Source: Pseudomonas marginalis (GTDB taxonomy: Bacteria > Pseudomonadota > Gammaproteobacteria > Pseudomonadales > Pseudomonadaceae). Taken from it: 64,000 nucleotides of DNA. Location: assembly GCF_024169655.1 (NCBI RefSeq), contig NZ_JALJWV010000001.1, forward strand, positions 811,001-875,000. Reading direction: 5' to 3'. Under the pieces are notes generated by a model, which saw only the letters and a program-made list of their open reading frames with translations, was not told the DNA's origin and ran no database searches. The stretch's first letter is position 1, and each line of letters begins with the position of its first letter. Of the stretch, positions 56,036 to 64,000 are shown piece by piece. Both the position numbers and the translations under genes were made by a program.

Positions 56036-57031
56036 TTACGCGGCTTGCTGGAACTGCTGGCGGTACTGGTTCGGCGATAGCTCGGTGTGCTGCCTGAACA
56101 GCCGCGCAAAGAAGCTCGCATCGTCGTAACCCACCTCATAACTGATGGTCTTGATGCTCTTGCGGCTGCCCGAAAGCAGTCCTTTCGCCGTCTCGATCCG
56201 CAGCCGTTGCAGGTAATGCAGCGGTTTGTCGCCGGTGGCGGTCTGGAAGCGGCGCATGAAGTTGCGGATGCTCATGCCGTGTTCCCGGGCGACGTCCTCG
56301 AAGCGGAACTTGTCGGCGAAATGCTCTTCGAGCCAGTGTTGGATTTGCAGGATGATCACGTCCTGGTGCAGCTTCTGCCCACCGAAACCGATCCGTCCCG
56401 GCGAGTAGCTACGCTGCACTTCGTAAAGAATGTCGCGGGCCACGGCCTGGGCGATATTGGCGCCGCAGAAGCGTTCGATCAAATAAATGTAGAGGTCGCA
56501 GGCCGAGGTGGTACCGCCGGCGCAGTACAGGTTGTCGGCGTCGGTGAGGTGCTTGTCCTGGTTAAGTTGGACCTTGGGGAAGCGCTCGCTGAAAGCATTG
56601 AAGAAGCGCCAGTAGGTCGTCGCCTCCTTCCCATCGAGTAGCCCGGCTTCGGCCAGCCAGAACACCCCGTTGGCTACGCCGCAGACTACGGCGCCGCGGG
56701 CGTGCTGTTCACGCAGCCACGGCAGCACTTGCGGGTAACGCGTACACAGGGCGTCGAAGTCATCCCAGAAGGCCGGTAGCACGATGATGTCGGCGTCTTC
56801 CAGCCCGCCGTCCATCGGTATGATCACGTCACTGAAGCTGTGCGCCGATTGCCCGTCGGGGCTGACCAGGCGGGTTTCGAACGCGGGGGTCAGGCCCAGG
56901 CCTTGTTGTTTGCCGTAACGCAGGCTGGCGAGATGGAAGAAATCCTTGGCTTGCATGAGGGTGGACGCGAACACCCGATCAATGGCCAAAATGCTGACGC
57001 GCCGCAGGGGCGTGGAGATTTGGTTAGACAT
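56036..57031 (-). CDS. GlxA-type transcriptional regulator (DJ-1/PfpI-AraC)
   Basis: A 331-residue regulator. The N-terminal DJ-1/PfpI (glutamine amidotransferase-like) domain spans about 10-190, with VVCGVANGVFWLAEAGLLDG and the nucleophile-elbow cysteine. The C-terminal AraC/XylS double helix-turn-helix (FEDVAREHGMSIRNFMRRFQ; ISYEVGYDDASFFARLFRQ) spans about 225-325. Members often respond to quaternary amines or amino acids. Divergent from the acyl-CoA dehydrogenase gene, which could be its target. Confidence 0.88.
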   Translation of the reverse strand: MSNQISTPLRRVSILAIDRVFASTLMQAKDFFHLASLRYGKQQGLGLTPAFETRLVSPDGQSAHSFSDVIIPMDGGLEDADIIVLPAFWDDFDALCTRYPQVLPWLREQHARGAVVCGVANGVFWLAEAGLLDGKEATTYWRFFNAFSERFPKVQLNQDKHLTDADNLYCAGGTTSACDLYIYLIERFCGANIAQAVARDILYEVQRSYSPGRIGFGGQKLHQDVIILQIQHWLEEHFADKFRFEDVAREHGMSIRNFMRRFQTATGDKPLHYLQRLRIETAKGLLSGSRKSIKTISYEVGYDDASFFARLFRQHTELSPNQYRQQFQQAA

Positions 57032-57175
57032 AATTTCATTTATTCTTATAGGGGAAAGTGGTCACCAGACGGCTGGATCGTCTTATTTTTTGTCGCATGT
57101 GTCCAGTGTCCCGTGACGTCGTCGGGGCATAGGCTCTGTGGTTCGTCTTTGTCCGACAATCCACGCAGGTGACCC

Positions 57176-58312
57176 ATGATCCCCAGAACCTTGTTCAGCC
57201 CGGAACACGAGCTCTTCCGCCAGAGCGTGCGCACCTTCCTTGAAAAAGACGCCGCGCCGTTCCATGCGCAATGGGAGAAGCAGGGCTATATCGACCGCGC
57301 GCTGTGGAACAAGGCCGGCGAGGCGGGGATGTTGTGTTCCCATCTGCCGGAGGAGTACGGCGGCCTGGGCGCGGACTTTCTCTACAGCGCGGTGGTGATC
57401 GAAGAAATCAGCCGCCTGGGCCTGACCGGCATCGGTTTCTCCCTGCATTCGGACATTGTCGCGCCGTACATCCTGCATTACGGCAGTGAGGCGTTGAAGC
57501 ACAAATACCTGCCCCAATTGATCTCCGGCGAGAAGGTCACGGCCATCGCCATGACCGAGCCGGGCGCCGGTTCCGACCTGCAAGGGGTCAAGACCACTGC
57601 GGTGCTGGACGGCGATGAGTATGTGATCAACGGCTCCAAGACCTTCATCACCAACGGCTTTCTCGCCGATCTGGTGATCGTGGTCGCCAAGACCGACCCC
57701 AAGGCCGGCGCCAAGGGCACCAGCCTGTTCCTGGTGGAGGCCGCCACGCCGGGCTTCGACAAGGGCAAGCGCCTGGAGAAAGTCGGCATGAAGGCCCAGG
57801 ACACCTCTGAGTTGTTCTTCCAGGATGTCCGTGTACCCAAGGAAAACCTGCTGGGCCAGGCGGGCATGGGCTTTGCCTATTTGATGCAGGAGTTGCCTCA
57901 GGAGCGCCTGACCGTGGCGATTGGTGCGCTGTCGTCAGCCGAAGCGGCGTTGCAATGGACGCTCGACTACACCCGTGAGCGCAAGGCGTTTGGCAAGGCG
58001 ATTGCCGATTTCCAGAACACCCGCTTCAAATTGGCGGAGATGGCCACCGAGATCCAGATCGGCCGCGTGTTCGTCGACAAATGCCTGGCGTTGCACCTGG
58101 AGGGCAAGCTCGACGTGCCCACCGCCGCGATGGCCAAGTACTGGGCCACGGACCTGCAATGCAAGGTGCTCGACGAGTGCGTGCAATTGCATGGCGGCTA
58201 CGGCTTCATGTGGGAATACCCGATCGCCCGCGCCTGGGCGGATGCGCGGGTGCAGCGGATTTATGCGGGGACCAACGAGATCATGAAGGAGATTATTGCG
58301 CGGGCGCTTTGA
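57176..58312 (+). CDS. Acyl-CoA dehydrogenase (long-chain type)
   Basis: A 378-residue FAD-dependent acyl-CoA dehydrogenase. It has AMTEPGAGSDLQGVKT (ACAD signature 1), VINGSKTFITNG, and a C-terminus LHGGYGFMWEYPIARAWADARV followed by IYAGTNEIMKEII, a pattern like mitochondrial long-chain acyl-CoA dehydrogenase. The segment LMQELPQERLTVAIG also matches that subfamily. It catalyses alpha,beta-dehydrogenation of an acyl-CoA, but chain length is inferred. It is divergent from the GlxA-type regulator with 144 bp between starts. Confidence 0.9.
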   Translation: MIPRTLFSPEHELFRQSVRTFLEKDAAPFHAQWEKQGYIDRALWNKAGEAGMLCSHLPEEYGGLGADFLYSAVVIEEISRLGLTGIGFSLHSDIVAPYILHYGSEALKHKYLPQLISGEKVTAIAMTEPGAGSDLQGVKTTAVLDGDEYVINGSKTFITNGFLADLVIVVAKTDPKAGAKGTSLFLVEAATPGFDKGKRLEKVGMKAQDTSELFFQDVRVPKENLLGQAGMGFAYLMQELPQERLTVAIGALSSAEAALQWTLDYTRERKAFGKAIADFQNTRFKLAEMATEIQIGRVFVDKCLALHLEGKLDVPTAAMAKYWATDLQCKVLDECVQLHGGYGFMWEYPIARAWADARVQRIYAGTNEIMKEIIARAL

Positions 58313-58337
58313 TTCCGGTGGTGTGGCTGAGGGCCTC

Positions 58338-58412
58338 ATCGGGGGCAAGCCCCCTTCCACACTTAGACTTGTGAACTCGGTCAACTGTGGGAGGGGGCTT
58401 GCCCCCGATAGC
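58338..58412. repeat. Two REP elements in back-to-back orientation
   Basis: The first REP reads ATCGGGGGCAAGCCCCCTTC (58338 onward) and the second GTGGGAGGGGGCTTGCCCCC (58387 onward). This order, with CCAC...GTGG facing inward, is the reverse of the usual REPIN in this window. Confidence 0.8.
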
Positions 58413-58426
58413 GGTCTAGAGATCAA

Positions 58427-59467
58427 TCAAGGTGCTGGATTAGGATGATCCTTCTGAATCGCCTCAATCCCCTCCAGCACCTCTTTCGACAGTTTCAGGT
58501 CAGCGCTGGCAAGGTTGCTGTCCAGTTGCTCAAGCGTCGTCGCACCAATGATGTTGCTGGTCACGAACGCCTGCTGCGTAACGAACGCCAACGCCATCTG
58601 CGCCGGGTCCAGGCCGTGTTCGCGGGCCAGTGCCACATAACGGCTGCACGCCGCTTCCGACTGCGGGTTGAAGTAGCGGCTGAAGCGGCTGTATTCCGTC
58701 AGGCGGGCTTTTGCCGGGCGTGCGCCGCCTTCGTATTTGCCGCTGAGCATGCCGAACGCCAGGGGCGAATAAGCCAGCAAGCCACACTGTTCGCGAATCG
58801 CGATTTCCGCCAGGCCCACTTCAAAGCTGCGGTTGAGCAGGTTGTAGGGGTTCTGGATCGACACTGCGCGGGTCCAGCCACGGGCTTCGGCCAGGGCGAG
58901 GAATTTCATGGTGCCCCATGGTGTTTCGTTGGACAGGCCGATGTGGCGGATCTTGCCGGCCTTCACTTGCGCGTCGAGCGCTTCGAGGGTTTCCTCCAGC
59001 GGCGTCAGGTCGTCTTCGTCCTTGTGCTTGTAGCCCAACTGGCCGAAGAAGTTGGTGCTGCGCTCCGGCCAATGCAACTGGTAGAGGTCGATCCAGTCGG
59101 TCTGCAGGCGCTTGAGGCTGGCATCCAGGGCGTCGACGATGTGCTTGCGGTTGTGGCGCGGGTGGCCGCCGCGGATGTAATCGATGGTATTGCCGGGGCC
59201 GGCGATCTTGCTGGCGAGAATCCAGTCGGCCCGGTCGCCGTGGCTTTTGAAGTAATTACCGATGTAACGCTCGGTGGTGGCATAGGTATCGGCCTTGGGC
59301 GGTACCGGATACATTTCTGCCGTGTCGAGGAAGTTGATCCCCGCGGCCTTGGCCCGTTCGATCTGTGCGAAGGCCTCTGCCTCGCTGTTCTGCTCGCCCC
59401 AGGTCATGGTGCCCAAGGCTATCGCGCTTACGTTCAGATCGGTACGGCCCAGCTGTCGATAATCCAT
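58427..59467 (-). CDS. tas: Tas-like aldo/keto reductase
   Basis: A 346-residue NADP(H)-dependent aldo/keto reductase, equal in length to E. coli Tas. The N-terminal MDYRQLGRTDLNVSAIALGT, catalytic Tyr in FLDTAEMYPVPPKADTY, DLYQLHWPERSTNFFG and AYSPLAFGMLSGKYEGG are all characteristic. The ATG at 59467 has AAGGAG upstream; an in-frame ATG eight codons earlier is rejected. The physiological substrate is unknown. Confidence 0.9.
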   Translation of the reverse strand: MDYRQLGRTDLNVSAIALGTMTWGEQNSEAEAFAQIERAKAAGINFLDTAEMYPVPPKADTYATTERYIGNYFKSHGDRADWILASKIAGPGNTIDYIRGGHPRHNRKHIVDALDASLKRLQTDWIDLYQLHWPERSTNFFGQLGYKHKDEDDLTPLEETLEALDAQVKAGKIRHIGLSNETPWGTMKFLALAEARGWTRAVSIQNPYNLLNRSFEVGLAEIAIREQCGLLAYSPLAFGMLSGKYEGGARPAKARLTEYSRFSRYFNPQSEAACSRYVALAREHGLDPAQMALAFVTQQAFVTSNIIGATTLEQLDSNLASADLKLSKEVLEGIEAIQKDHPNPAP

Positions 59468-59644
59468 CGGATGCTCCTTTGGGGAAAACAATCATAAAAG
59501 CAGGTTGAATTTTTTTTCGCAATCTGCATAATTGCCCACCTCTTTCTGCAGTGGAAGTGATGCGCCGCCTGCCGAAGAATCTTGCCGTTGAACGGACGCG
59601 CCGACCCGAGCCCCCGATAGCGTCTGTATCCGGCTGCCTTTGAC

Positions 59645-59673
59645 TTGTCAAAGTACGCACTATTCAGTAAGAT
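59645..59673 (+). promoter_or_regulatory. Candidate promoter for rplM-rpsI
   Basis: TTGTCA (59645-59650) and TAAGAT (59668-59673) are separated by 17 bases, 43 bases before the rplM ATG. The rest of the 248-bp gap to the tas gene shows no gene. Confidence 0.55.
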
Positions 59674-59715
59674 CCGCCGTCTAATTTACAGGGCGGCCCC
59701 TGAGGCTATTAAAGA

Positions 59716-60144
59716 ATGACAACTTTTACTGCAAAACCGGAAACAGTTCAGCGCGACTGGTTTGTCGTCGACGCCGCTGGTCAGACTCTGGGTCGTCTGG
59801 CCACTGAAGTCGCCAGCCGTCTGCGTGGCAAGCACAAGCCTGAATACACCCCTCACGTTGACACCGGTGACTACATCGTGATCATCAACGCTGAGCAGGT
59901 ACGTGTTACCGGCAACAAAGCGCAAGACAAAATGTACTACCGTCACTCCGGTTTCCCAGGCGGCATCAAGTCTTCTAATTTCGAAGGTCTGATCGCCAAG
60001 AAGCCTGAGGCCCCGATTGAAATCGCGGTTAAAGGCATGCTGCCGAAGGGCCCACTGGGTCGCGATATGTTTCGCAAGCTGAAAGTCTATGCGGGCGCTG
60101 CTCACCCTCATGCTGCTCAGCAGCCCCAAGAACTGAAGTTTTAA
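59716..60144 (+). CDS. rplM: Ribosomal protein L13
   Basis: A 142-residue large-subunit ribosomal protein of standard length, with [20 protein letters not shown] near the start, [20 protein letters not shown] and the C-terminal [19 protein letters not shown]. It is the first gene of the conserved rplM-rpsI operon, 14 bases before rpsI. Confidence 0.98.
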   Translation: MTTFTAKPETVQRDWFVVDAAGQTLGRLATEVASRLRGKHKPEYTPHVDTGDYIVIINAEQVRVTGNKAQDKMYYRHSGFPGGIKSSNFEGLIAKKPEAPIEIAVKGMLPKGPLGRDMFRKLKVYAGAAHPHAAQQPQELKF

Positions 60145-60158
60145 CGGAATAGTTCATT

Positions 60159-60551
60159 ATGTCGGCGACTCAAAATTACGGCACTGGCCGTCGCAAAACC
60201 GCAACCGCACGCGTTTTCCTGCGTCCGGGCACTGGTAATATCTCGATCAACAACCGCACTCTGGAAAATTTCTTCGGCCGCGAAACTGCCCGTATGGTAG
60301 TTCGTCAGCCGCTGGAACTGACCGAGACCGTTGAAAAGTTCGACATCTACGTCACCGTTATCGGTGGCGGTGTAAGTGGTCAAGCTGGCGCAATCCGCCA
60401 CGGTATCACTCGCGCTCTGATGCAGTACGACGAAACCCTGCGTGGCGCTCTGCGCAAAGCTGGCTTCGTGACTCGTGATGCCCGTGAAGTTGAACGTAAG
60501 AAAGTCGGTCTGCGTAAAGCGCGTAAGCGTCCGCAGTACTCGAAGCGTTAA
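60159..60551 (+). CDS. rpsI: Ribosomal protein S9
   Basis: A 130-residue small-subunit ribosomal protein. It has [16 protein letters not shown] at the start, [19 protein letters not shown] in the middle and the lysine/arginine tail ending [11 protein letters not shown], whose last residues reach the ribosomal P site. The ATG follows GGAATAG. Confidence 0.98.
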   Translation: MSATQNYGTGRRKTATARVFLRPGTGNISINNRTLENFFGRETARMVVRQPLELTETVEKFDIYVTVIGGGVSGQAGAIRHGITRALMQYDETLRGALRKAGFVTRDAREVERKKVGLRKARKRPQYSKR

Positions 60552-60568
60552 TTCGCTTTACGTTCCAC

Positions 60569-60607
60569 AAAAACGCCCAGCCTCCTCACGGAGCTGGGCG
60601 TTTTTTA
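60569..60607 (+). terminator. Rho-independent terminator after rpsI
   Basis: AAAACGCCCAGC and GCTGGGCGTTTTTT pair around CTCCTCACGGA and end in a T run, starting 18 bases after the rpsI stop. Confidence 0.93.
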
Positions 60608-60644
60608 TTGCCTGCGATTTATGTATAAATTTCGGCGTGACAAC

Positions 60645-60671
60645 TTGCCACAGCCGTAGACCCCCTATACT
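60645..60671 (+). promoter_or_regulatory. Candidate promoter for petABC
   Basis: TTGCCA (60645-60650) and TATACT (60666-60671) are separated by 15 bases, shorter than ideal. They lie about 147 bases before petA, leaving a leader of about 140 bases. Confidence 0.45.
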
Positions 60672-60817
60672 ACAAGGCTTGGAGCTAGAGCTCCGGGTAA
60701 TTCCCTTGTCAGGGGTGGGGCTTTTCATTACCATTCGGCAAAATTTTTATAAGTTCAGATTTAATACTTAGTAGACGCCTGATTTAACAGGCCAAAAAGC
60801 TGATGGGAGAGGACTGA

Positions 60818-61411
60818 ATGAGCAATGACGGCGTGAATGCAGGCCGGCGTCGCTTCTTGGTAGCAGCCACATCCGTGGTGGGTGCTGCAGGAGCGGTGGG
60901 GGCTGCGGTCCCGTTCGTGGGGTCATGGTTTCCCAGTGCCAAGGCGAAAGCCGCAGGTGCACCGGTGAAAGTGAATATTGGCAAGATTGAACCAGGCCAG
61001 CAGATGATTGCTGAGTGGCGCGGTCAGCCGGTCTTCATTGTTCGTCGAACGGAGGAAATCCTGGGAAATCTGAAAAAGATCGAAGGCCAGTTGTCTGACC
61101 CAAAATCTGAGTTTTCCGACCAACCCGCCTACGCCAAAAACGAAGCACGTTCGATCAAGCCAGAGATTCTGCTGCTGGTCGGTCTGTGTACCCACTTGGG
61201 ATGCTCACCTACTTTCCGCCCCGAAGTGGCGCCAGTCGACCTGGGCAAGGATTGGGTCGGCGGCTATTTCTGCCCCTGCCACGGTTCGCACTACGACCTG
61301 GCCGGCCGCGTCTACAAATCGCAACCTGCTCCACTGAACCTGCCCGTGCCTCCGCATAACTACGAATCTGACGACATCATTGTCATTGGCCTCGATAAGG
61401 AGAACGCGTGA
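60818..61411 (+). CDS. petA: PetA, Rieske iron-sulfur subunit of cytochrome bc1
   Basis: A 197-residue Rieske protein that passes electrons from ubiquinol to cytochrome c1. The N-terminus has a Tat motif (GRRRFLVAATSVVG) and a single membrane anchor, as in other Tat-dependent Rieske proteins. The 2Fe-2S ligands are Cys124 and His126 (CTHLGC) and Cys152 and His155 (CPCHGS), with Cys129 and Cys154 placed for the disulfide. The ATG follows GGGAGAGG. Its stop overlaps the petB start by one base. Confidence 0.97.
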   Translation: MSNDGVNAGRRRFLVAATSVVGAAGAVGAAVPFVGSWFPSAKAKAAGAPVKVNIGKIEPGQQMIAEWRGQPVFIVRRTEEILGNLKKIEGQLSDPKSEFSDQPAYAKNEARSIKPEILLLVGLCTHLGCSPTFRPEVAPVDLGKDWVGGYFCPCHGSHYDLAGRVYKSQPAPLNLPVPPHNYESDDIIVIGLDKENA

Positions 61412-62622
61412 TGAGTAAGTTCATGGATTGGGTCGATGCGCGCTTCCCCGCCACCAAAATGTGGGAAGACCATCTCAGCAAGTATTACGCGCCAAAAAAC
61501 TTCAACTTCTTCTACTTCTTCGGCTCCCTGGCACTGCTGGTGCTGGTCAATCAGATCGTCACTGGCGTCTGGCTGACCATGAGCTACACCCCGTCGGCGG
61601 AGGAGGCGTTCGCTTCCGTCGAATACATCATGCGTGACGTCGAGTACGGCTCGATCCTGCGCCTGCTGCACTCCACCGGCGCCTCGGCGTTCTTCATCGT
61701 GGTCTACCTGCATATGTTCCGTGGTTTGCTCTACGGTTCGTACCAGAAGCCGCGTGAGCTGGTGTGGGTGTTCGGCATGCTGATCTACCTGGCGCTGATG
61801 GCTGAAGCCTTCATGGGCTACCTGCTGCCTTGGGGCCAGATGTCGTACTGGGGCGCCCAGGTGATCATCTCGCTGTTCGGCGCGATCCCGGTGATCGGCA
61901 ACGACCTGACCCAGTGGATTCGTGGTGACTACCTGATTTCGGGCATCACCCTGAACCGCTTCTTCGCCTTGCACGTGGTGGCCTTGCCGATCGTGATTCT
62001 CGGTTTGGTGGTGCTGCACATCCTGGCGCTGCACGAAGTGGGTTCGAACAACCCCGATGGTGTGGACATCAAGAAGCACAAGGACGAGAACGGCATCCCG
62101 CTGGATGGCATTCCGTTCCACCCGTACTACACCGTAAAAGATATCGTCGGTGTCGTCGTGTTCCTGTTCGTGTTCTGCTCGATCGTGTTCTTTTTCCCGG
62201 AGATGGGTGGTTATTTCCTGGAAAAACCTAACTTCGAACAGGCCAACGCCTTCAAGACGCCTGTGCATATTGCCCCGGTCTGGTACTTCACGCCGTTCTA
62301 CGCGATCTTGCGGGCGATCCCCGACAAGCTCATGGGCGTGATCGCCATGGGCGCGGCCATCGCGGTGCTGTTCGTGCTGCCGTGGCTCGACCGAAGCCCG
62401 GTCAAGTCCATGCGCTACAAGGGCTGGCTGAGCAAGATCTGGCTGTGGGTGTTCTGCATTGCGTTCGTGATCCTGGGTGTACTGGGTGTACTGGCGCCGA
62501 CTCCTGAGCGCACGTTGCTGTCGCAGGTCTGCACCTTCCTGTACTTCGCCTACTTCATTCTGATGCCGTTCTATACCCGGCTAGAGAAGACCAAACCGGT
62601 TCCGGAAAGGGTGACTGGCTGA
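61411..62622 (+). CDS. petB: PetB, cytochrome b of the bc1 complex
   Basis: A 403-residue membrane protein with eight predicted helices and two heme b groups. The paired heme-ligand histidines lie in LRLLHSTGASAFFIVVYLHM and in FFALHVVALPIVILGLVVLH. The Qo-site sequence PEMGGYFLEKP is a variant region following SIVFFFPE. The ATG at 61411 follows AAGGAG; a GTG one codon earlier (61408) is less likely. It overlaps petA by one base and petC by one base. Confidence 0.97.
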   Translation: MSKFMDWVDARFPATKMWEDHLSKYYAPKNFNFFYFFGSLALLVLVNQIVTGVWLTMSYTPSAEEAFASVEYIMRDVEYGSILRLLHSTGASAFFIVVYLHMFRGLLYGSYQKPRELVWVFGMLIYLALMAEAFMGYLLPWGQMSYWGAQVIISLFGAIPVIGNDLTQWIRGDYLISGITLNRFFALHVVALPIVILGLVVLHILALHEVGSNNPDGVDIKKHKDENGIPLDGIPFHPYYTVKDIVGVVVFLFVFCSIVFFFPEMGGYFLEKPNFEQANAFKTPVHIAPVWYFTPFYAILRAIPDKLMGVIAMGAAIAVLFVLPWLDRSPVKSMRYKGWLSKIWLWVFCIAFVILGVLGVLAPTPERTLLSQVCTFLYFAYFILMPFYTRLEKTKPVPERVTG

Positions 62623-63401
62623 TGAAAAAATTATTCGTTGCATTGATGCTTGCGGCGCTGCCGCTACTGTCCTTCGCTTCCGAGCAAGGCCCCGAGTTGG
62701 AAAAAGTCGCTATCGACGTGTCTGACAAAGCGGCCATGCAGGACGGCGCTCGCACGTTTGCCAACTATTGCATGGGTTGCCACAGCGCCAAGTTCCAGCG
62801 TTACGAGCGTGTTGCCGATGACCTGGGCATCCCGCACGAGGTGATGCTCGACAAGCTGGTGTTCACCGGCGCCAAGATTGGCGACCACATGAACATCGGC
62901 ATGCAAACGGCGGACGCCAAGGCCTGGTTCGGCGCTGCGCCGCCCGACCTGACCCTGGTGGCGCGGGTTCGCGGCACCGATTGGCTCTACGGCTATCTGA
63001 AATCCTTCTATGAAGACCCTGCACGTCCATGGGGCGTGAACAACGTGGTGTTCCCGAACGTCGGTATGCCTAACGTTCTGGTCGGCCTGCAGGGCCGCCA
63101 AGTGATAGGATGCAAGCAGGTTCAGGTAGTCGATGGCGGCAAGAAGCAATTTGACCCGTTGACCGGCACGCCGCTGACACATGAAGCGTGCGATCAACTG
63201 ACCATCGTGCCCAAGTCCGGCGCGCTGAACGAAGAGCAGTTCGACGAGAAGGTCAAGAATCTCGTGACCTTCCTGGCCTACTCGGCCAACCCGGTCAAAC
63301 TGCAGCACCAGCGCATTGGTACGTATGTCTTGCTGTACCTGGCTTTCTTCTTCGTATTCGCTTATCTGCTCAAGCGCGAATACTGGAAGGATGTGCATTG
63401 A
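62622..63401 (+). CDS. petC: PetC, cytochrome c1 of the bc1 complex
   Basis: A 259-residue cytochrome c1. The signal peptide MKKLFVALMLAALPLLSFA exports it, heme c binds at CMGCH (residues 50-54), and a C-terminal membrane anchor (GTYVLLYLAFFFVFAYLLKREY) holds it in the inner membrane. Its length fits a stand-alone c1, not the longer cytochrome b/c1 fusion. It completes the petABC operon by direct overlap. Confidence 0.96.
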   Translation: MKKLFVALMLAALPLLSFASEQGPELEKVAIDVSDKAAMQDGARTFANYCMGCHSAKFQRYERVADDLGIPHEVMLDKLVFTGAKIGDHMNIGMQTADAKAWFGAAPPDLTLVARVRGTDWLYGYLKSFYEDPARPWGVNNVVFPNVGMPNVLVGLQGRQVIGCKQVQVVDGGKKQFDPLTGTPLTHEACDQLTIVPKSGALNEEQFDEKVKNLVTFLAYSANPVKLQHQRIGTYVLLYLAFFFVFAYLLKREYWKDVH

Positions 63402-63430
63402 TCCAACCGTAAGCAATTGCTGTTAATCTT

Positions 63431-63510
63431 GCGCGCCCAGCGGCATCTCTAACCCGTAGCGACCTGGTCATCAGGTACTACTGAGATGCTCTCTGGGCGC
63501 GCTCGTTTTT
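63431..63510 (+). terminator. Branched terminator hairpin after petC
   Basis: The long stem GCGCGCCCAGCGGCATCTC / GAGATGCTCTCTGGGCGCGC closes over an inner stem ACCTG/CAGGT and is followed by TCGTTTTT. It lies 30 bases after the petC stop. Confidence 0.75.
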
Positions 63511-63547
63511 GAGCTTTCGATAATTTCAACAAGCGAGGAGGACCGCC

Positions 63548-64000
63548 ATGGGCGTGACCAATCGGTTGGCCTGTTACTCCGACCCCGCCGACCACTATTC
63601 CCACCGAGTACGCATCGTGCTCGCAGAGAAGGGTGTCAGCGCCGAGATCATCAGTGTGGAGGTGGGTCGTCACCCGCCGAAACTGATCGAAGTGAACCCT
63701 TACGGCAGCTTGCCCACCCTGGTCGATCGTGACCTGGCGTTGTGGGAGTCAACCGTGGTGATGGAATATCTGGATGAGCGTTACCCGCATCCGCCTTTGC
63801 TGCCGGTGTACCCGGTGGCGCGTGCCAACAGCCGCCTGCTGATCCATCGGATTCAGCGCGACTGGTGTGGGCTGGTGGATTTGATTCTGGATTCGCGCAG
63901 CAAAGAGGCGGCCCGTGTCGTGGCGCGCAAGGAATTGCGCGAGAGCCTGACGGGTGTTTCGCCACTGTTCGCCGACAAGCCTTTTTTCCTCAGCGAGGAA
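63548..64000 (+). CDS. sspA: SspA, stringent starvation protein A (3' truncated by window)
   Basis: The first 151 residues of SspA, an RNA polymerase-associated protein with a glutathione-S-transferase fold. The thioredoxin-like N-terminus reads [20 protein letters not shown], followed by [20 protein letters not shown] and [16 protein letters not shown], all typical of SspA. The start is ATG 63548 behind GAGGAGG at 63534-63540. The frame stays open to the window end; the full protein should be near 205 residues. It follows petABC as in P. aeruginosa (PA4428). Confidence 0.95.
   Translation, partial: MGVTNRLACYSDPADHYSHRVRIVLAEKGVSAEIISVEVGRHPPKLIEVNPYGSLPTLVDRDLALWESTVVMEYLDERYPHPPLLPVYPVARANSRLLIHRIQRDWCGLVDLILDSRSKEAARVVARKELRESLTGVSPLFADKPFFLSEE

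Overview
The window is a chromosomal segment of a fluorescent-group Pseudomonas. The evidence is the gene content and order (piuB-piuA-piuC next to speC; dpp/opdP next to roxSR; trpS-zapE-rplM-rpsI-petABC-sspA, all orders I recall from P. aeruginosa), the FruBKA phosphotransferase operon with its FruR repressor, a high G+C content, and many copies of the GTGGGAGGGGGCTTGCCCCC REP/REPIN family typical of P. fluorescens relatives. No rRNA, tRNA, CRISPR array, prophage or insertion sequence was seen.

Layout. 1-3.4 kb: end of ampD, ampE and a chemoreceptor. 3.5-11.5 kb: a small zinc-ribbon membrane protein, a TatD nuclease, fruR, and divergently the fructose PTS operon fruB-fruK-fruA with a palindromic FruR operator between them. 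11.7-13.2 kb: Tat-exported PhoD phosphatase. 13.3-19.9 kb: iron uptake block piuB, piuA, piuC and a Sel1-repeat gene. 20-21.3 kb: ornithine decarboxylase speC, whose leader carries a terminator-like hairpin and small open frames. 21.6-25.1 kb: four-gene OpuC-type quaternary amine ABC importer. 25.4-27.5 kb: prfC and a small secreted acidic protein. 27.6-40.2 kb: dipeptide uptake locus dppBCDF with four substrate-binding proteins and an OprD-family porin (opdP type), all on the minus strand. 40.3-49.9 kb: two very large minus-strand proteins (1299 and 895 aa) of the DUF6543/'dermonecrotic toxin domain' type, on either side of a conserved block made of a SIMPL-domain gene and the redox two-component pair roxS-roxR. 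50.2-64 kb: a YddA/SbmA-like ABC exporter, zapG/yhcB, an alpha/beta hydrolase, trpS, zapE, a GlxA-type regulator, an acyl-CoA dehydrogenase, an aldo/keto reductase, rplM-rpsI, the cytochrome bc1 operon petABC, and the start of sspA.

How the parts work together. Most of the window is core metabolism and transport: fructose uptake and phosphorylation, iron acquisition, osmoprotectant and peptide import, respiration and translation. The accessory content worth attention is the pair of toxin-like proteins. They share a central region and a linker of about 100 residues ending in a Pro-Trp dipeptide, but their C-terminal regions are unrelated, a layout seen in polymorphic toxins. No signal peptide, secretion gene or obvious immunity gene accompanies either. 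The C-terminus of the second resembles an ADP-ribosyltransferase fold in outline but seems to lack the catalytic glutamate.
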